From the NCBI GenBank assembly GCA_002162075.1, contig CP021423.1, forward strand, positions 2,232,001-2,296,000: a DNA stretch of 64,000 nucleotides, read 5' to 3'. The translations under genes were made by a program, and so were the position numbers. The notes beneath the pieces are model-generated. The model had not been told where the DNA came from, searched no databases, and worked only from the letters and a program-made list of their open reading frames with translations. This DNA comes from Armatimonadetes bacterium Uphvl-Ar1. GTDB taxonomy: Bacteria; Armatimonadota; Fimbriimonadia; Fimbriimonadales; Fimbriimonadaceae. This document shows, piece by piece, positions 9,215 to 18,270 of the stretch (the stretch's first letter is position 1; each line of letters opens with the position of its first letter).

Positions 9215-10438
9215 ATGAAAAGGATTTCATTCGGTCAAATATGCCTAGGATTGGGCCTGATTTCCGTCACTCTCCCCGCTTGCCAACCCCAAAAAGAAAT
9301 CCCTTGGCAAACTTTCGCCGAGACTCCAGAACCTTTTCAGCCCCGACCAAATTCCGGAAATGCGTGGGACGAATACTTCCTCGCCGCCAACCTCGCCCGA
9401 CGAGCCACTGAAAAATTCTCAAACCAAGCTGACCTCCGCGATGTCGAAGAGTCAAGCTATCTGTCCCGGGTTCAGAATTCCATCAGCATCGCAACTCGCG
9501 CAAGCTCGCTCCCCTGCAACGCCGAGTTCGTTCCGCATGATCCCTTCAAGCCGCGCCTAGAACATGAAGGCCTAACCGCAATTGGTCGCGGAATTGGAAT
9601 ACAAATAAAAAAAGCGGCGTCTTCCAATTCTGCCAGCCAAGCTGTAACTCCCATCATCACCGCCCACCGCATCGCCGATCATCTCACCCACGGTGATGTC
9701 CAAGATGCAATGCTCGGCTACTGGATCGCGTCGAACGCCCGCCAACAAGCCGCCCCCCTCCTGGACAAACTCGATGCCGGGTCGCTCACCCGAATTGGCA
9801 ATAGCATCCTCGCCAGCCTGGATGAAGCCGCACCGCCATCCGAAACAATCAACAATGAATACAAGAACATGCTGATGGGTGTTCAATTCGTACAAGATGC
9901 CCACAAAACTCAAGATTATGGCCTCTTGACCACTGCTTTTTACAAGCAAGCCGCCCCCGCCATCGACTACCTGCGCGGGCTCCGACCGCAAGATCGACCA
10001 CAGTTCTTCACCGATTTTGCCGCCGAAGCCAAACTATTCTCTGATCAAGCTCAATCGGTCGCCGATCAACCCGCCAACGAACGAAAATCCATTACTCTTT
10101 CCGGAGAACGTCCGTGGAAGCGCTTTAGCCAGCACTTATTCGAGCCCGTACTTACATTTCTCGAAGCCCGTGACCGACACATCGCCCGAAGTCGCCTCTT
10201 TGCCTTAACATGCCTGGCCACCGCCGCCGGAAAGACGACTGGAAAAGCCCCTCTCGATTTCACAAACCTGCCTCCCGAAGCGAGCACCGATCCGTACACG
10301 GGTAAGCCATTTCCGTATCAGCGCGCCGAGCGTGAATTCAAAATCTACAGCGTCGGCCCGGATGGTCGGGACGATGGCGGCGAATCCCGTGGAAACGGTC
10401 TCGAACCCGATATCACCATCGAGCCTGAGCCAAATTAA
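9215..10438 (+). CDS. Lipoprotein with pseudopilin-like C-terminal tail
   Basis: A 407-residue protein with a lipoprotein signal peptide (lipobox TLPAC, Cys at residue 23). The mid-region is helical without a recognised family. The last 60 residues (DPYTGKPFPYQRAEREFKIY, then SVGPDGRDDGGE) copy the C-terminal strand pattern of type II secretion/type IV pseudopilins and many planctomycete and armatimonad proteins (DPftGkpl.Y....g..vYSvGpDg.Ddgg), in which Asp residues bind calcium. No pilin N-terminus is present, so this domain is displayed on a lipid anchor instead. Its stop (10436-10438) overlaps the stop of the convergent cyclase-like gene, the two sharing a TTAA. Confidence 0.7.
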   Translation: MKRISFGQICLGLGLISVTLPACQPQKEIPWQTFAETPEPFQPRPNSGNAWDEYFLAANLARRATEKFSNQADLRDVEESSYLSRVQNSISIATRASSLPCNAEFVPHDPFKPRLEHEGLTAIGRGIGIQIKKAASSNSASQAVTPIITAHRIADHLTHGDVQDAMLGYWIASNARQQAAPLLDKLDAGSLTRIGNSILASLDEAAPPSETINNEYKNMLMGVQFVQDAHKTQDYGLLTTAFYKQAAPAIDYLRGLRPQDRPQFFTDFAAEAKLFSDQAQSVADQPANERKSITLSGERPWKRFSQHLFEPVLTFLEARDRHIARSRLFALTCLATAAGKTTGKAPLDFTNLPPEASTDPYTGKPFPYQRAEREFKIYSVGPDGRDDGGESRGNGLEPDITIEPEPN

Positions 10439-11733
10439 TTGCGTTTCATTGGAACCGGCGGCACGATACTGCCCGGAGCAAAGTTTTGCATACTCGACCT
10501 CGGACGCCAAACCGCGGCTGTCACGTCCTCAGCCATGATCCTTTCCGAACCAATTGCGTTTAGTCCGCCAACATAAATCGCCGTAGCAGAACTGACGGCA
10601 AGCGTCCCTGGCTCCGCAACTTTCTGCAAATGCGCCGCAACATCAATGACATGAGCAAAGTTCACCGCTGTGGACTCCCGACCTGGCGCCAAAACTGGGC
10701 CAGTATGAACCGCCGCACGCAAGACCAACGGAGATTTCAGTTTGTTGCGATAGGCGTTGAACTCAAATAACCCCGCCTGCATGGCCTTCCCGGCCGTAAC
10801 TGCATCTTTGGGATCTTCGAAAACACACGTCACCCCATCCCCCGCCGTGGAGTGAATCTTTCCCCCATTCTTCAGCGTAATCTGCTCAATAAATTGATGA
10901 TATTCGTTCAGTGTATATTCCACCGCAACCTGATCATTCTCAGTCTTCATCCGGGTTGAACCCACCGCATCCACACTAATGAACGTAACGAACTTCTCGT
11001 CTTCTTTCAATTTACTTTGAATCTCGAGAAGCTGGGTCAACAACTGATGACGCTCCGCCGCCGGATCGCCAAGACCTAGCCGCTTGCGATTCTTCGACAG
11101 CAATTCAAATCCCAATCCCCCTACCAAAGCTCCCGCCAGCGTTAATCCAATCATCGCCGGAGGTGAACTCCCTCGGGCCGCAACCAGCGTAAACAACCCA
11201 TCAAACAAAGCAAACAAGGCCAATGTAATCTGGGAAACCAACCCCAAAAGCGCACCCGAACCTATCGCCGTTTTGATGTTTCGCGAAACCGTCGCATTGT
11301 AAAGCCCTGCCAGAATGAATAAAGTTGAGAACAACGAAAAGAAACCACTGGAATCACCTCCGGGCAAAGCTCGGCTCCAAAACGCCATAAAGCCCGCACC
11401 CATCCCCAAAACCGCCCCCGCTACCAGTCGACGTGTATCTGGATCAAACGCCAAAAACGACTGCCGGAGCTGCTCAAAGAACGAACGTTTGCGCTGAGTT
11501 TCCGGAACACTGCGCACCGCCAGCCGGATGTAATCCAGTGGCGCGCCCGTCGCCTCGCTCACTGCCATCAGCGCATCATCATCCAGTTCACCGCCCGCTT
11601 GCTCTCGCAACCGCGACGCCAAAACGATCATCTGCTGAATTTCTTCTTCCGACATCGAACCCGGCTGAGACGCGACCATCGCCCCTCTCAAACCAGACTC
11701 ATCTTCAAACTGCTCTGTACTCAAAATCTTCAC
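10435..11733 (-). CDS. Membrane class III adenylate/guanylate cyclase-like protein
   Basis: A 432-residue protein starting at a GTG. Residues 1-95 form an acidic helical N-terminus, about 100-215 hold four or five membrane segments, and about 245-430 form a class III nucleotidyl cyclase domain. Metal-binding Asp residues are present: D255 in FISVDAVGST and D299 in STAGDGVTCVF. The usual catalytic pair in N-x-A-A-R is replaced: the motif here is D364-VAA-H368, so both the transition-state Asn and Arg are missing. Either the enzyme is catalytically impaired (a regulatory or nucleotide-sensing domain) or it is a divergent cyclase. Convergent with the lipoprotein gene and monocistronic. Confidence 0.8.
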   Translation of the reverse strand: MKILSTEQFEDESGLRGAMVASQPGSMSEEEIQQMIVLASRLREQAGGELDDDALMAVSEATGAPLDYIRLAVRSVPETQRKRSFFEQLRQSFLAFDPDTRRLVAGAVLGMGAGFMAFWSRALPGGDSSGFFSLFSTLFILAGLYNATVSRNIKTAIGSGALLGLVSQITLALFALFDGLFTLVAARGSSPPAMIGLTLAGALVGGLGFELLSKNRKRLGLGDPAAERHQLLTQLLEIQSKLKEDEKFVTFISVDAVGSTRMKTENDQVAVEYTLNEYHQFIEQITLKNGGKIHSTAGDGVTCVFEDPKDAVTAGKAMQAGLFEFNAYRNKLKSPLVLRAAVHTGPVLAPGRESTAVNFAHVIDVAAHLQKVAEPGTLAVSSATAIYVGGLNAIGSERIMAEDVTAAVWRPRSSMQNFAPGSIVPPVPMKRN

Positions 11734-11834
11734 TCATTCTACTTCGCCCGATCACATCCAGGTTTCAGTGAGCTACTCTTCAGTGCCTGAACCAACACCG
11801 GAAACCCCAGCAAATCAAGGATGACTACGTGTTG

Positions 11835-12152
11835 CTATTCCGCAAGATCACCATCAATCGTAGTCAACTCGATCCCTGTGTGGACGACTCTGAGAATAAA
11901 TCGTAATCACGATGAATCCGATAAAAAACCTTGTGACCATGACTCCATCTGCTTCCACCAACCTTAAATAAGTAAACAAGTACATTCTCACCTAGAATCG
12001 TTGCAGAACCAATTCCAGGAAAGTCTCTCAGAATCTCAAAGGATTCTTTCATTAAGGAGATGTATTTTTCGGCCTGATTTATTCCCCATGTGTCAGCAGT
12101 CGAATAATAAACCCAGCGCAAATCATCTTGAGCCTGACGCGACAGTAATCAT
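11835..12152 (-). pseudogene. ParE/RelE-superfamily toxin, disrupted at both ends
   Basis: The uninterrupted part (11864-12121) encodes DLRWVYYSTADTWGINQAEK to HKVFYRIHRDYDLF, a clear ParE-type toxin core (A..DL..I..Y....wG..qA, then vfYri). An ATG at 12152 overlaps the antitoxin stop (ATGA), the standard arrangement, but its frame is out of register with the conserved SRQAQDDL that follows; two bases, or the loss of one, separate them. Near 11897-11905 a further single-base loss throws the C-terminus out of frame. Adding one base after GATTTA restores RVVHTGIELTTIDGDLAE with a stop at 11835, the expected ParE ending. With two lesions this may be a real pseudogene, although the 3' lesion resembles the homopolymer losses elsewhere in the window. 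Confidence 0.7.
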
Positions 12153-12337
12153 GCGCCTTTGGTGCGATTCTTCTTCCAAACCAAATAATCCTCTCTAATT
12201 TCTCTAACAGCTTCATCAAATGGCACCCCCCCATCCCTGTCTAGACTGACCAAAGCCTCCTCAACCAAACGCTTTTCTGCTTCGGTCATCACATAAGGCC
12301 CCAAATGGCTTTGATCCAAAGGATGCTTCTCCGACAT
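12149..12337 (-). CDS. Antitoxin of ParDE-like toxin-antitoxin pair
   Basis: A 62-residue acidic protein (MSEKHPLDQSHLGPYVMTEA, then EKRLVEEALVSLDRDGGVPF and REDYLVWKKNRTKGA) encoded just before the ParE-like toxin and overlapping its likely ATG by four bases. Helical content, small size and the coupling identify it as the antitoxin. The segment with D-x-G-x-x-x-D/E and E-x-x-x-x-I/L-R is typical of short ParD-like antitoxins that lack a large DNA-binding domain. If the toxin is inactive, this gene is a relic or protects against a related toxin. It lies 22 bases after the rtcB stop on the same strand. Confidence 0.7.
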   Translation of the reverse strand: MSEKHPLDQSHLGPYVMTEAEKRLVEEALVSLDRDGGVPFDEAVREIREDYLVWKKNRTKGA

Positions 12338-12359
12338 AGCTCTAGTTTACGTCAATCCC

Positions 12360-13523
12360 TCAATCTTTGTACGGATCAAAAACATCCCGACCCGCCATGG
12401 CCACCCCAACTGGCGTCAAGGTATGCACCACCCGAACAGTTCCCTCGTGGTGAGCCAAAACTTCATCGAGTCGCTTATAGCACTGAGGGGCTTCATCCAA
12501 ATCCCCGCCCCGCAATTCAACATTCGCCTTGCGCACCCAATTCTCCATCGCATCCAGCCGAACCATTCCTTCGACTCCTTTTTTCTTGTTTCCTTTAGCT
12601 TTCGTTCGGCTCATCACCCGACCCGCCCCGTGAACCGTCGAATAAAGCGAAGCACGAGAATTCTCTGAATCAATTCCTTCCAAAATCACCGAAGGCTCCG
12701 CCATCGTTGCCCCAACAAAACCTCGCTGGCCCGGAAATGCCGGAGTGGCTCCCTTCCGAACAACCCAATAACTCTCACCACCATGCTCCTCCCGCCATGC
12801 AAAGTTGTGGTGGTTATGAATCTCATCCTGAATCTTTGCTCCGAGAATTTTCGCTACTCGGGCACAAACCCAGTCCCGGCCCGCATAGGCATAACGACCA
12901 GCAAGCTCCATGCAAGCAATGTACTCCTGCCCAACATCCGAACGGTCGTGCAACCAAGTGATAAAGTGCCGATCATTTCCAATCCGCTTCGCCTGGTCAA
13001 TGTAGTAACTTGCAATCCCATGCCCCAAACCCCGGGAGCCAAAGTGGACTCCCACCCAAACCCGATCAAGCTCATCCACCATGATGTTGACATAGTGGTT
13101 CCCGCTCCCAACCGTACCGAGTTGCGCGCGCGCTTTCTCCTTGAGTGACTTCATCACCGAGTTCGCTTCCCAAAGCGGATCATCAAACAACTCGTGATCC
13201 ACTTCCTCATTGTTCACCCGGCCAACCCCAAAACTAATGATCCTCTGAACATCGTCCATGATCTCGCGGATCTTCTGCCGAACGTTCTCGGCCCGCGCAT
13301 CTGTCAACACCGCCTTGTTCCCACAAGCAATGTCATATCCCACCCCGCTCGGAGAAACAAATTCGTGATACGCCACAACTCCCCCAATCGGAACCCCATA
13401 ACCGACATGATGATCCCCCATCAAAGCCAGGCGCGCCGCGCCTGTCTCCTCTGCATTTTTGATCTGAGCAAATGCGCTGAAATCAACTTCACCATATACA
13501 GGAATCCCATCTATAATCTTCAT
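12360..13523 (-). CDS. rtcB: RNA-splicing ligase RtcB family
   Basis: A 387-residue RtcB-type RNA ligase, which joins RNA 2',3'-cyclic phosphate or 3'-phosphate ends to 5'-OH ends using GTP and Mn2+. Family motifs are in place: DHHVGYGVPIGGV, the metal Cys/Asp in GVGYDIACGN, the TVGSGNHYVN loop, HFGSRGLGH, and the C-terminal guanylylated-His segment TVHGAGRVMSR. The length fits the short bacterial subgroup. The start at 13523 (MKIIDGIPVYGEVDF) is the only plausible one. No rtcA or RtcR-type regulator gene is nearby. The upstream terminator at 13544-13576 isolates it from the gene before, so it should have its own promoter in the short gap 13524-13543 or within the hairpin region. Confidence 0.95.
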   Translation of the reverse strand: MKIIDGIPVYGEVDFSAFAQIKNAEETGAARLALMGDHHVGYGVPIGGVVAYHEFVSPSGVGYDIACGNKAVLTDARAENVRQKIREIMDDVQRIISFGVGRVNNEEVDHELFDDPLWEANSVMKSLKEKARAQLGTVGSGNHYVNIMVDELDRVWVGVHFGSRGLGHGIASYYIDQAKRIGNDRHFITWLHDRSDVGQEYIACMELAGRYAYAGRDWVCARVAKILGAKIQDEIHNHHNFAWREEHGGESYWVVRKGATPAFPGQRGFVGATMAEPSVILEGIDSENSRASLYSTVHGAGRVMSRTKAKGNKKKGVEGMVRLDAMENWVRKANVELRGGDLDEAPQCYKRLDEVLAHHEGTVRVVHTLTPVGVAMAGRDVFDPYKD

Positions 13524-13543
13524 TTGGGGTGAGCTTCAGACGC

Positions 13544-13576
13544 AAAAAAGCCCGGAGCGTTACCAACGCCCCGGGC
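13544..13576 (-). terminator. Rho-independent terminator
   Basis: On the minus strand a GC-rich stem (plus-strand GCCCGGAGCGTT at 13550-13561 pairs with AACGCCCCGGGC at 13565-13576, one mismatch, 3-base loop) is followed by six T. It ends transcription of the lipoprotein gene at 13591-14391. Confidence 0.88.
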
Positions 13577-13590
13577 CTATTACGCAAAGC

Positions 13591-14391
13591 TCAGTTACAG
13601 CCAGATGGCGGTGGCGGCGGCCCATCTTGCTGACGCGGCAAGAAGATATTGGACGGAAAACTCACCGACCCTCCCGCGACCAGTCCCGGAAGCGTCAACA
13701 AGCAGGCATTCCCCGTCACTGCATAGTCCACGTTCTGGTACTTAATTGCCGCGAAGTAGAGTGCAGAAACCGTTTGCGGCTTCAACCTCAGGCGAGTTGC
13801 GTTGTTTCCAACAACTCCCGTAAACCGACCATCATAGCCCGTGATCGCCGCTCCAACAACGTTCCCACCATTGTCAACAAATTCGAACTGAACTCCACCA
13901 ACCGCAACGTTCGACGTATTAGCCAAAAGCCGACCCGAAACCCGTGTATTCGTCGCCGGCGAAACAAAAACGTCCTGATTCAAAGTTTTCGGCTGACCAA
14001 TCACGGTTGCCGTCGCCGTCAGGTTCAAAAATCCAGTCGGGCGACTAATGACCTGCATGACTCCAGTGTTCGTCAAGGTCACCGCGCTCCCCGCGCCAGA
14101 ACCCGTCAATCCCCAGTTCGTGACCGCAAGTGCCGTACGCACTCCCAACTGGTCATAGTTCACATACTGAACCGTAACGATATCCCCAACATTCAAGTTG
14201 AGCGGGTCAACCAAACTTCCACTTCGGAAAAATTCCAAGTATTGCCCTGCGGCTGGCTTCGCTCCCCCACCCAAGCCGCCAGAAGTCGAACCAGAACCTC
14301 CGGTTCCACCACCGCCCCCACCACAACCCAAAACAACCACAATCGCAACAAACGCTGCAATCCACCTGACCAACTTGTTTGTATCTTTCAC
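13591..14391 (-). CDS. Lipoprotein with carboxypeptidase-regulatory/Ig-like domains
   Basis: The start chosen is GTG at 14391 (VKDTNKLVRWIAAFVAIVVV, lipobox VLGC), which has AAGGA six bases upstream; the longer open frame to 14493 would overlap the cytidine deaminase gene. After the lipid Cys comes a Gly/Ser-rich linker, then a beta-rich domain (about 45-150, resembling an Ig-like domain). A carboxypeptidase-regulatory-like domain follows (VSGRLLANTSNVAVGGVQFE, ITGYDGRFTGVVGN), ending in a Pro-rich tail. Total about 266 residues. It is probably on the cell surface or in the periplasm. Function is unknown; such domains usually sit on larger surface proteins. A strong terminator follows. Confidence 0.75.
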   Translation of the reverse strand: MKDTNKLVRWIAAFVAIVVVLGCGGGGGGTGGSGSTSGGLGGGAKPAAGQYLEFFRSGSLVDPLNLNVGDIVTVQYVNYDQLGVRTALAVTNWGLTGSGAGSAVTLTNTGVMQVISRPTGFLNLTATATVIGQPKTLNQDVFVSPATNTRVSGRLLANTSNVAVGGVQFEFVDNGGNVVGAAITGYDGRFTGVVGNNATRLRLKPQTVSALYFAAIKYQNVDYAVTGNACLLTLPGLVAGGSVSFPSNIFLPRQQDGPPPPPSGCN

Positions 14392-14402
14392 GTTTTTCCT
14401 TA

Positions 14403-14801
14403 TCAATCCTGTCCCAGTGACGCTCGGAATGTCGCCGGAATCAACTCCGCCAACGTAAATTTCCGCTCTGTACCACCTTCTCCGACGAGCCAAATCATCA
14501 CTCGTTCCGGTTCATCGGTGAATTCTGCAAGCGTCTGGCGGCACATCCCGCACGGACTTCCCGCATCACGAGTGACAACTGCGACTTCTCGAATCCGGCG
14601 ACATCCCGCCGCCACCATCTGTCCGATCGCAACCCGTTCCGCACACATGCAGAGACCAAAGCTTACGTTTTCCACGTTGCATCCAGAGTAAATGGCTCCA
14701 TCCGCGCCTCGAACCGCCGCACCCACCGAATAGACGGAATAAGGCGCATAAGCGTTCGCTCGAACCGCCCGCGCCGCATCAACCAAATCTTTCGGTGCCA
14801 T
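14403..14801 (-). CDS. cdd: Cytidine deaminase
   Basis: A 132-residue homotetrameric-type cytidine deaminase that converts cytidine and deoxycytidine to uridine and deoxyuridine in pyrimidine salvage. Zinc-site residues are visible: Cys and catalytic Glu in CAERVAIGQ and the two Cys in PCGMCRQ; the substrate motif YSGCNVENVSFG is also present. Start at the ATG at 14801 (MAPKDLVDAA) rather than the TTG one codon upstream. The gene lies 6 bases after the mutS2 stop and 11 bases before the next gene's GTG, so it is probably cotranscribed with mutS2. Confidence 0.95.
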   Translation of the reverse strand: MAPKDLVDAARAVRANAYAPYSVYSVGAAVRGADGAIYSGCNVENVSFGLCMCAERVAIGQMVAAGCRRIREVAVVTRDAGSPCGMCRQTLAEFTDEPERVMIWLVGEGGTERKFTLAELIPATFRASLGQD

Positions 14802-14807
14802 CAAGCC

Positions 14808-17161
14808 TTATTGTAGCCGAGCCACCGTCGCCCCCTGCCCCCCACTATCCGCATCCGCCTCTTCAAAACTCACAATCTGCGAGTGACGCCGAAGCATGTC
14901 ATGAGTCAATTTTCGCAAGACCCCGCCTCCTTTGCCATGCACAATCCGCACTTCATCAACCCCCGCGACAATCGCATCATCCAAGAACTGATCGAGCTTC
15001 TCTTCCGCTTCTTCAAACCTCAACTGGCGAATATTCAATTCCCGGCTGATCTTCGTCGCTTTCTCCAGCCTCATTCGCGTCGCCATCCGGGAACTCCCCT
15101 TAGACTTTTTCTGAACAACCGGTTGTGGAGCCTCAAGCGGCACAACTTGCTTCAAATCAACATCCATCCGAATCGCCCCGACCATCACGACCACTTTCCC
15201 GTGTCGAGGATCATCCGTCACAACTCCCGTCATATTCAGATTCTTGATCCGAACTTTGACTCCCTTCCGAACGGCGATACCCGAATCAACCACCTTTTCC
15301 TCTGGTCGAATCTCACGACTGAGTTCTCCTGCCGCCGAATTGATTGACCGAATCTCGTTCCGCGCCGCATTAATCGACTCCTGAGATTTCTCTTTCTTGA
15401 CTCGTTCAAAAACCTGATCCGCTTCAATCCGAATCTGCCGGAGCAACTCATCCAACTCCGAACTTGCTCGCTCCCCGACTCTCCGACGCGCTGCCTCTGC
15501 CTGCTCAATCTTCCTTTCTGCTTCTTCTTCAACTCTCTTGAGGCGGGCCGCCAACTTATCCGCTTCACTTTGCGCTTTATGTGCCCTGCGTTGAGCATTC
15601 TCAAGTTGCTCAATCATCCGTGCGACATCCCGCTCTTGCTGGCTAAATCCGTGCTCCGCGCGCTCGATCACGTCCTTTGGAACTCCGTATCTTCCCGCGA
15701 TCTTGAACGCATGAGAACTCCCCGGCGTCCCTGGCAAAAACCGATAAGTCGGCGCGAGCGACTTCAAATCAAACTCCATCGAAGCATTAACGAGCTTCGC
15801 ATGGTCACTGGCAAACAGCTTTAACTCGCCGTAGTGCGTACTCGCCATCACCACCGCCCCCCCATCCAAAAACGCATCCAGCAAGGCTGCCGCCAAGGCC
15901 GCTCCCTCATCCGGATCCGTACCCGCTCCTGCTTCATCAAGCAACACTAATGCCCCTTTCTTCAGCCCACTCAAAGCCCGGGCAATGTTTTTAATGTGAC
16001 CACTAAAAGTCGAAAGATTCTGCTCAAGTGACTGTTCATCTCCAATATCCGCCCATATCTGAGTAAACACCCCGAGCTTCGCATCCCCGCTGGAATCATC
16101 ATCCCGCTCTGCGCCATCGCCGCGAACAAACCCACTGTCTTGATCGCGATCGTTTTCCCACCCGTATTCGGGCCCGTAATCAGAATGCTTGGCCCGCCAA
16201 GCCCAATCGTCAAGCTCAATGGCACCGCAATCTTCGGATCAAGTAGCGGGTGCCGTCCTTGCGAAACCTTCAGACCCACTCCGTCAACAAGCTCGACAAT
16301 TGTTCCGTTCTGTGCGCTCCCCAACCGAACCATCCCAAATACTAAATCAAACCCCGCCCCGATATCCATCCCCATCCGAATGGCTTGGCTGTGCTGACCA
16401 ACCTCCCCGCTCAACTCTTTCAAAATCCGCTTGATCTCGGCTTTCTCTTCTGCTTCCGCTTGCCGCAGTTGATTCCCCGCCTCAACCACGGCTTCCGGCT
16501 CAATAAAAACCGTCAAACCACTAGCGCTTGAATCGTGAACAATTCCCTTGACTTTGCCCCGATGCTCACTCTTCACGGGTAACACATACCGACCGTTCCG
16601 CTGTGTCACCACCGTATCGCTCAGATACTCCCGCGTGGGCCCGCTTGTAAACCTTTGAATCTGAGTCTGAATCCGTTGGAGGCACTTCCCTATCTTTGCC
16701 CGCGCCAGAGCCAAAGCCGGACTCGCCGCGTCCAGCATTTCTCCGTCCAAATCAAAACATTCGCCTAGCTTTGCCCCTAGCCACCCCATATCCGGGATCA
16801 ATTCCGCCTCAGCTCGAAAAACGGGAATATCACCTCCAAACCCCAAAACCGCTTTCCTCGCGCGGTCAACTGTTCGGATACTCTGGCCCACTTTCGCCAA
16901 AATTGACCCCTCCAATACCGCCCCCTTCGCCGCCAATCCCACCAATTCCCCGACATCATAGAGCCCCCTCAGTCCCGGTAACTCGGTCTCAAAAAGTTTC
17001 GACGCATCGCGAGTTTTCGCCAGCCTTTCCGCAACCTCCCCCCTGTCATAACTGGGCAGTAGCCCCTCCGCCAGAGCCTGACCCAATGGCGATTCGCAAT
17101 GCGCGGAGAGCTCCCCGCGCACCCGATCCCATTCCAAGACTCTGAGCGCATGCGTCACCAC
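14808..17161 (-). CDS. mutS2: Endonuclease MutS2, interrupted by a one-base frameshift
   Basis: MutS2 (about 784 residues) is a dimeric ATPase with an Smr nuclease domain that suppresses recombination or rescues collided ribosomes. The gene reads in two frames: 15971-17161 (N-terminal core and Walker A GPNTGGKT) and 14808-16070 (WADIGDEQSLEQNLSTFSGH, Walker B VLLDEAGAGTDP, a long coiled coil, and the Smr domain with VHGKGGGVLR). They join at the C4 run 16085-16088: one more C restores MMIPAGDAKLGVFTQIWADI, the exact family sequence. The start is GTG (two in a row at 17161 and 17158, giving VVTHALRVLEWDRV). The break is most likely a homopolymer error; if real, the ATPase would be split. Confidence 0.9.
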
Positions 17162-17494
17162 TTCATTTTGAATCTAAACCGTATATCCGTTTCGGGAATT
17201 GCCGTAGATTCAAATTCCGCACCCCCTTGTCCCCAAATATGGAAATAGCCGGCCCCATGCTTGAACCGGGAAATGAAATGCGGGCGAACTTGAGGAGCTT
17301 GACGAAAGGTCAGTCGCCCCCCTCCCCCTCCGGGGGAGGACTTAGGAGGGGGCAAGTCTAAGTCCACATTTCTTCAGAGATCACCTCAAATCTCATCAGA
17401 AAAACCAACGTCAATTCACCTCAAAGTTCAAAACACGCAACCCACCATCATCCCAGTCAAAACCCCCACACCAAAAACCCGTCAAAATAAGCGC
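17162..17494. other. Intergenic region without a supported gene
   Basis: Between the mutS2 start and the divergent gene at 17495. It holds one copy of a palindromic repeat (17314-17355). The rest is A/C-rich sequence close to 17400-17494 that may contain both divergent promoters. A 70-codon open frame across 17155-17367 reads through the repeat and has no protein-like features. Confidence 0.6.
17314..17355. repeat. Palindromic intergenic repeat, short copy
   Basis: C-rich arm (GCCCCCCTCCCCCTCC) followed by GGGGGAGGACTTAGGAGGGGGC. The arms pair with each other, and the right arm (GGACTTAGGAGGGGGCA) matches the right arms of the copies at 18181-18240 and 18271-18332. It lacks their middle segment. 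Confidence 0.7.
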
Positions 17495-18127
17495 ATGATC
17501 ACCGCGCTCACCCTCCTCGTCGCCGCCCAAACCATAATCCTCAACCCGACCGACGACGTCTGGGTATACAAATTCGCCGCCGACCAAACCTCAGACCCCT
17601 TCCTTCGCTGCTGGGGCACAAACTCCAAATCCGTAGCCGATCCCGATGCCGGCGAAGCTGGATCATGGTCAGTCATGAAGTTTGATATAAGCAAACTCCC
17701 CAACACCAAGCTCACATCCGCGACCCTCGATCTCTACTTCGTCCCCAATCCCAATATCGACGAAGCCCTCGGGAAAAAGTATCCCATCGAAGTCCGCTCA
17801 GTTTCTTCGAAATTTGAAGAAGAAAACTTCTCCCTTGACCAAGCCGCTTCGATCAAACCCTCCCTGGATTCCCTGATCGCCACAAACCCCGTAACCCTCT
17901 ACAGCAATGCCGAAGGCCCGAGCAAAGTCACCATCAACCTTCTCGCAAAGAAAGACTCGTTCGAAAAAATCCTCGCCGAAGCCCAAAAGTCACAATCCAA
18001 AGAACTCGCCTTCGCTCTCACCAGTGCTCTCACTCCCGACGAAGCCGGCGAATCCCTGATCTACAAGTTCTACAGCACCAACAGCGAAAAATCCACCCGC
18101 CCCACCCTCACTCTCACCTTTGAATAA
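17495..18127 (+). CDS. Secreted DNRLRE (CBM96)-type protein
   Basis: A 210-residue protein with a short signal peptide (MITALTLLVAAQT). It matches the DNRLRE/CBM96 beta-sandwich pattern: a start with NPTDDVWVYKFAADQTSDPF, then S.MKFDIS.LP....TSATLDLYFV, and a final S.KS..RPTLTLTFE strand. This domain is usually a carbohydrate-binding or cell-surface accessory module attached to larger enzymes; here it stands alone and may act as a secreted binding protein. Flanked on both sides by copies of the palindromic repeat, and codon choice is C-rich at third positions. Monocistronic. Function is not inferable beyond the fold. Confidence 0.75.
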   Translation: MITALTLLVAAQTIILNPTDDVWVYKFAADQTSDPFLRCWGTNSKSVADPDAGEAGSWSVMKFDISKLPNTKLTSATLDLYFVPNPNIDEALGKKYPIEVRSVSSKFEEENFSLDQAASIKPSLDSLIATNPVTLYSNAEGPSKVTINLLAKKDSFEKILAEAQKSQSKELAFALTSALTPDEAGESLIYKFYSTNSEKSTRPTLTLTFE

Positions 18128-18180
18128 GACGAATCTTCGTTAACAACTTGAACTAGGTTCAAATTCAAACGAGGACTATC

Positions 18181-18240
18181 TCCCTCCCCCTATGGGCGAG
18201 AGCCTGCCCTGGGCAAGAACCAGGGACTTAGAAGAGGGCA
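18181..18240. repeat. Palindromic intergenic repeat, copy A
   Basis: About 60 bases: TCCCTCCCCCTATGGGCGAG, then AGCCTGCCCTGGGCAAGAACC, then AGGGACTTAGAAGAGGGCA. It aligns along its whole length with copy B at 18271-18332 (about four of five bases the same). The inner CCTGGG...CCAGGG and outer CCCTCC...GAGGG arms can form a hairpin. Confidence 0.7.
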
Positions 18241-18270
18241 TTTTAGAACCTTGTTGGAATATGGATGCGC

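Noticed and set aside
8137-9230. Upstream extensions of the 7981 and 9149 starts
   Set aside because: They overlap the small lipoprotein gene and the divergent 407-residue lipoprotein gene; the internal starts have signal peptides or family N-termini.
13627-14691. 354-codon plus-strand open frame
   Set aside because: Arg/Thr-rich reverse-strand reading of the lipoprotein and cytidine deaminase genes; no domains.
17155-17367. 70-codon minus-strand open frame
   Set aside because: Reads through the palindromic repeat; composition not protein-like.
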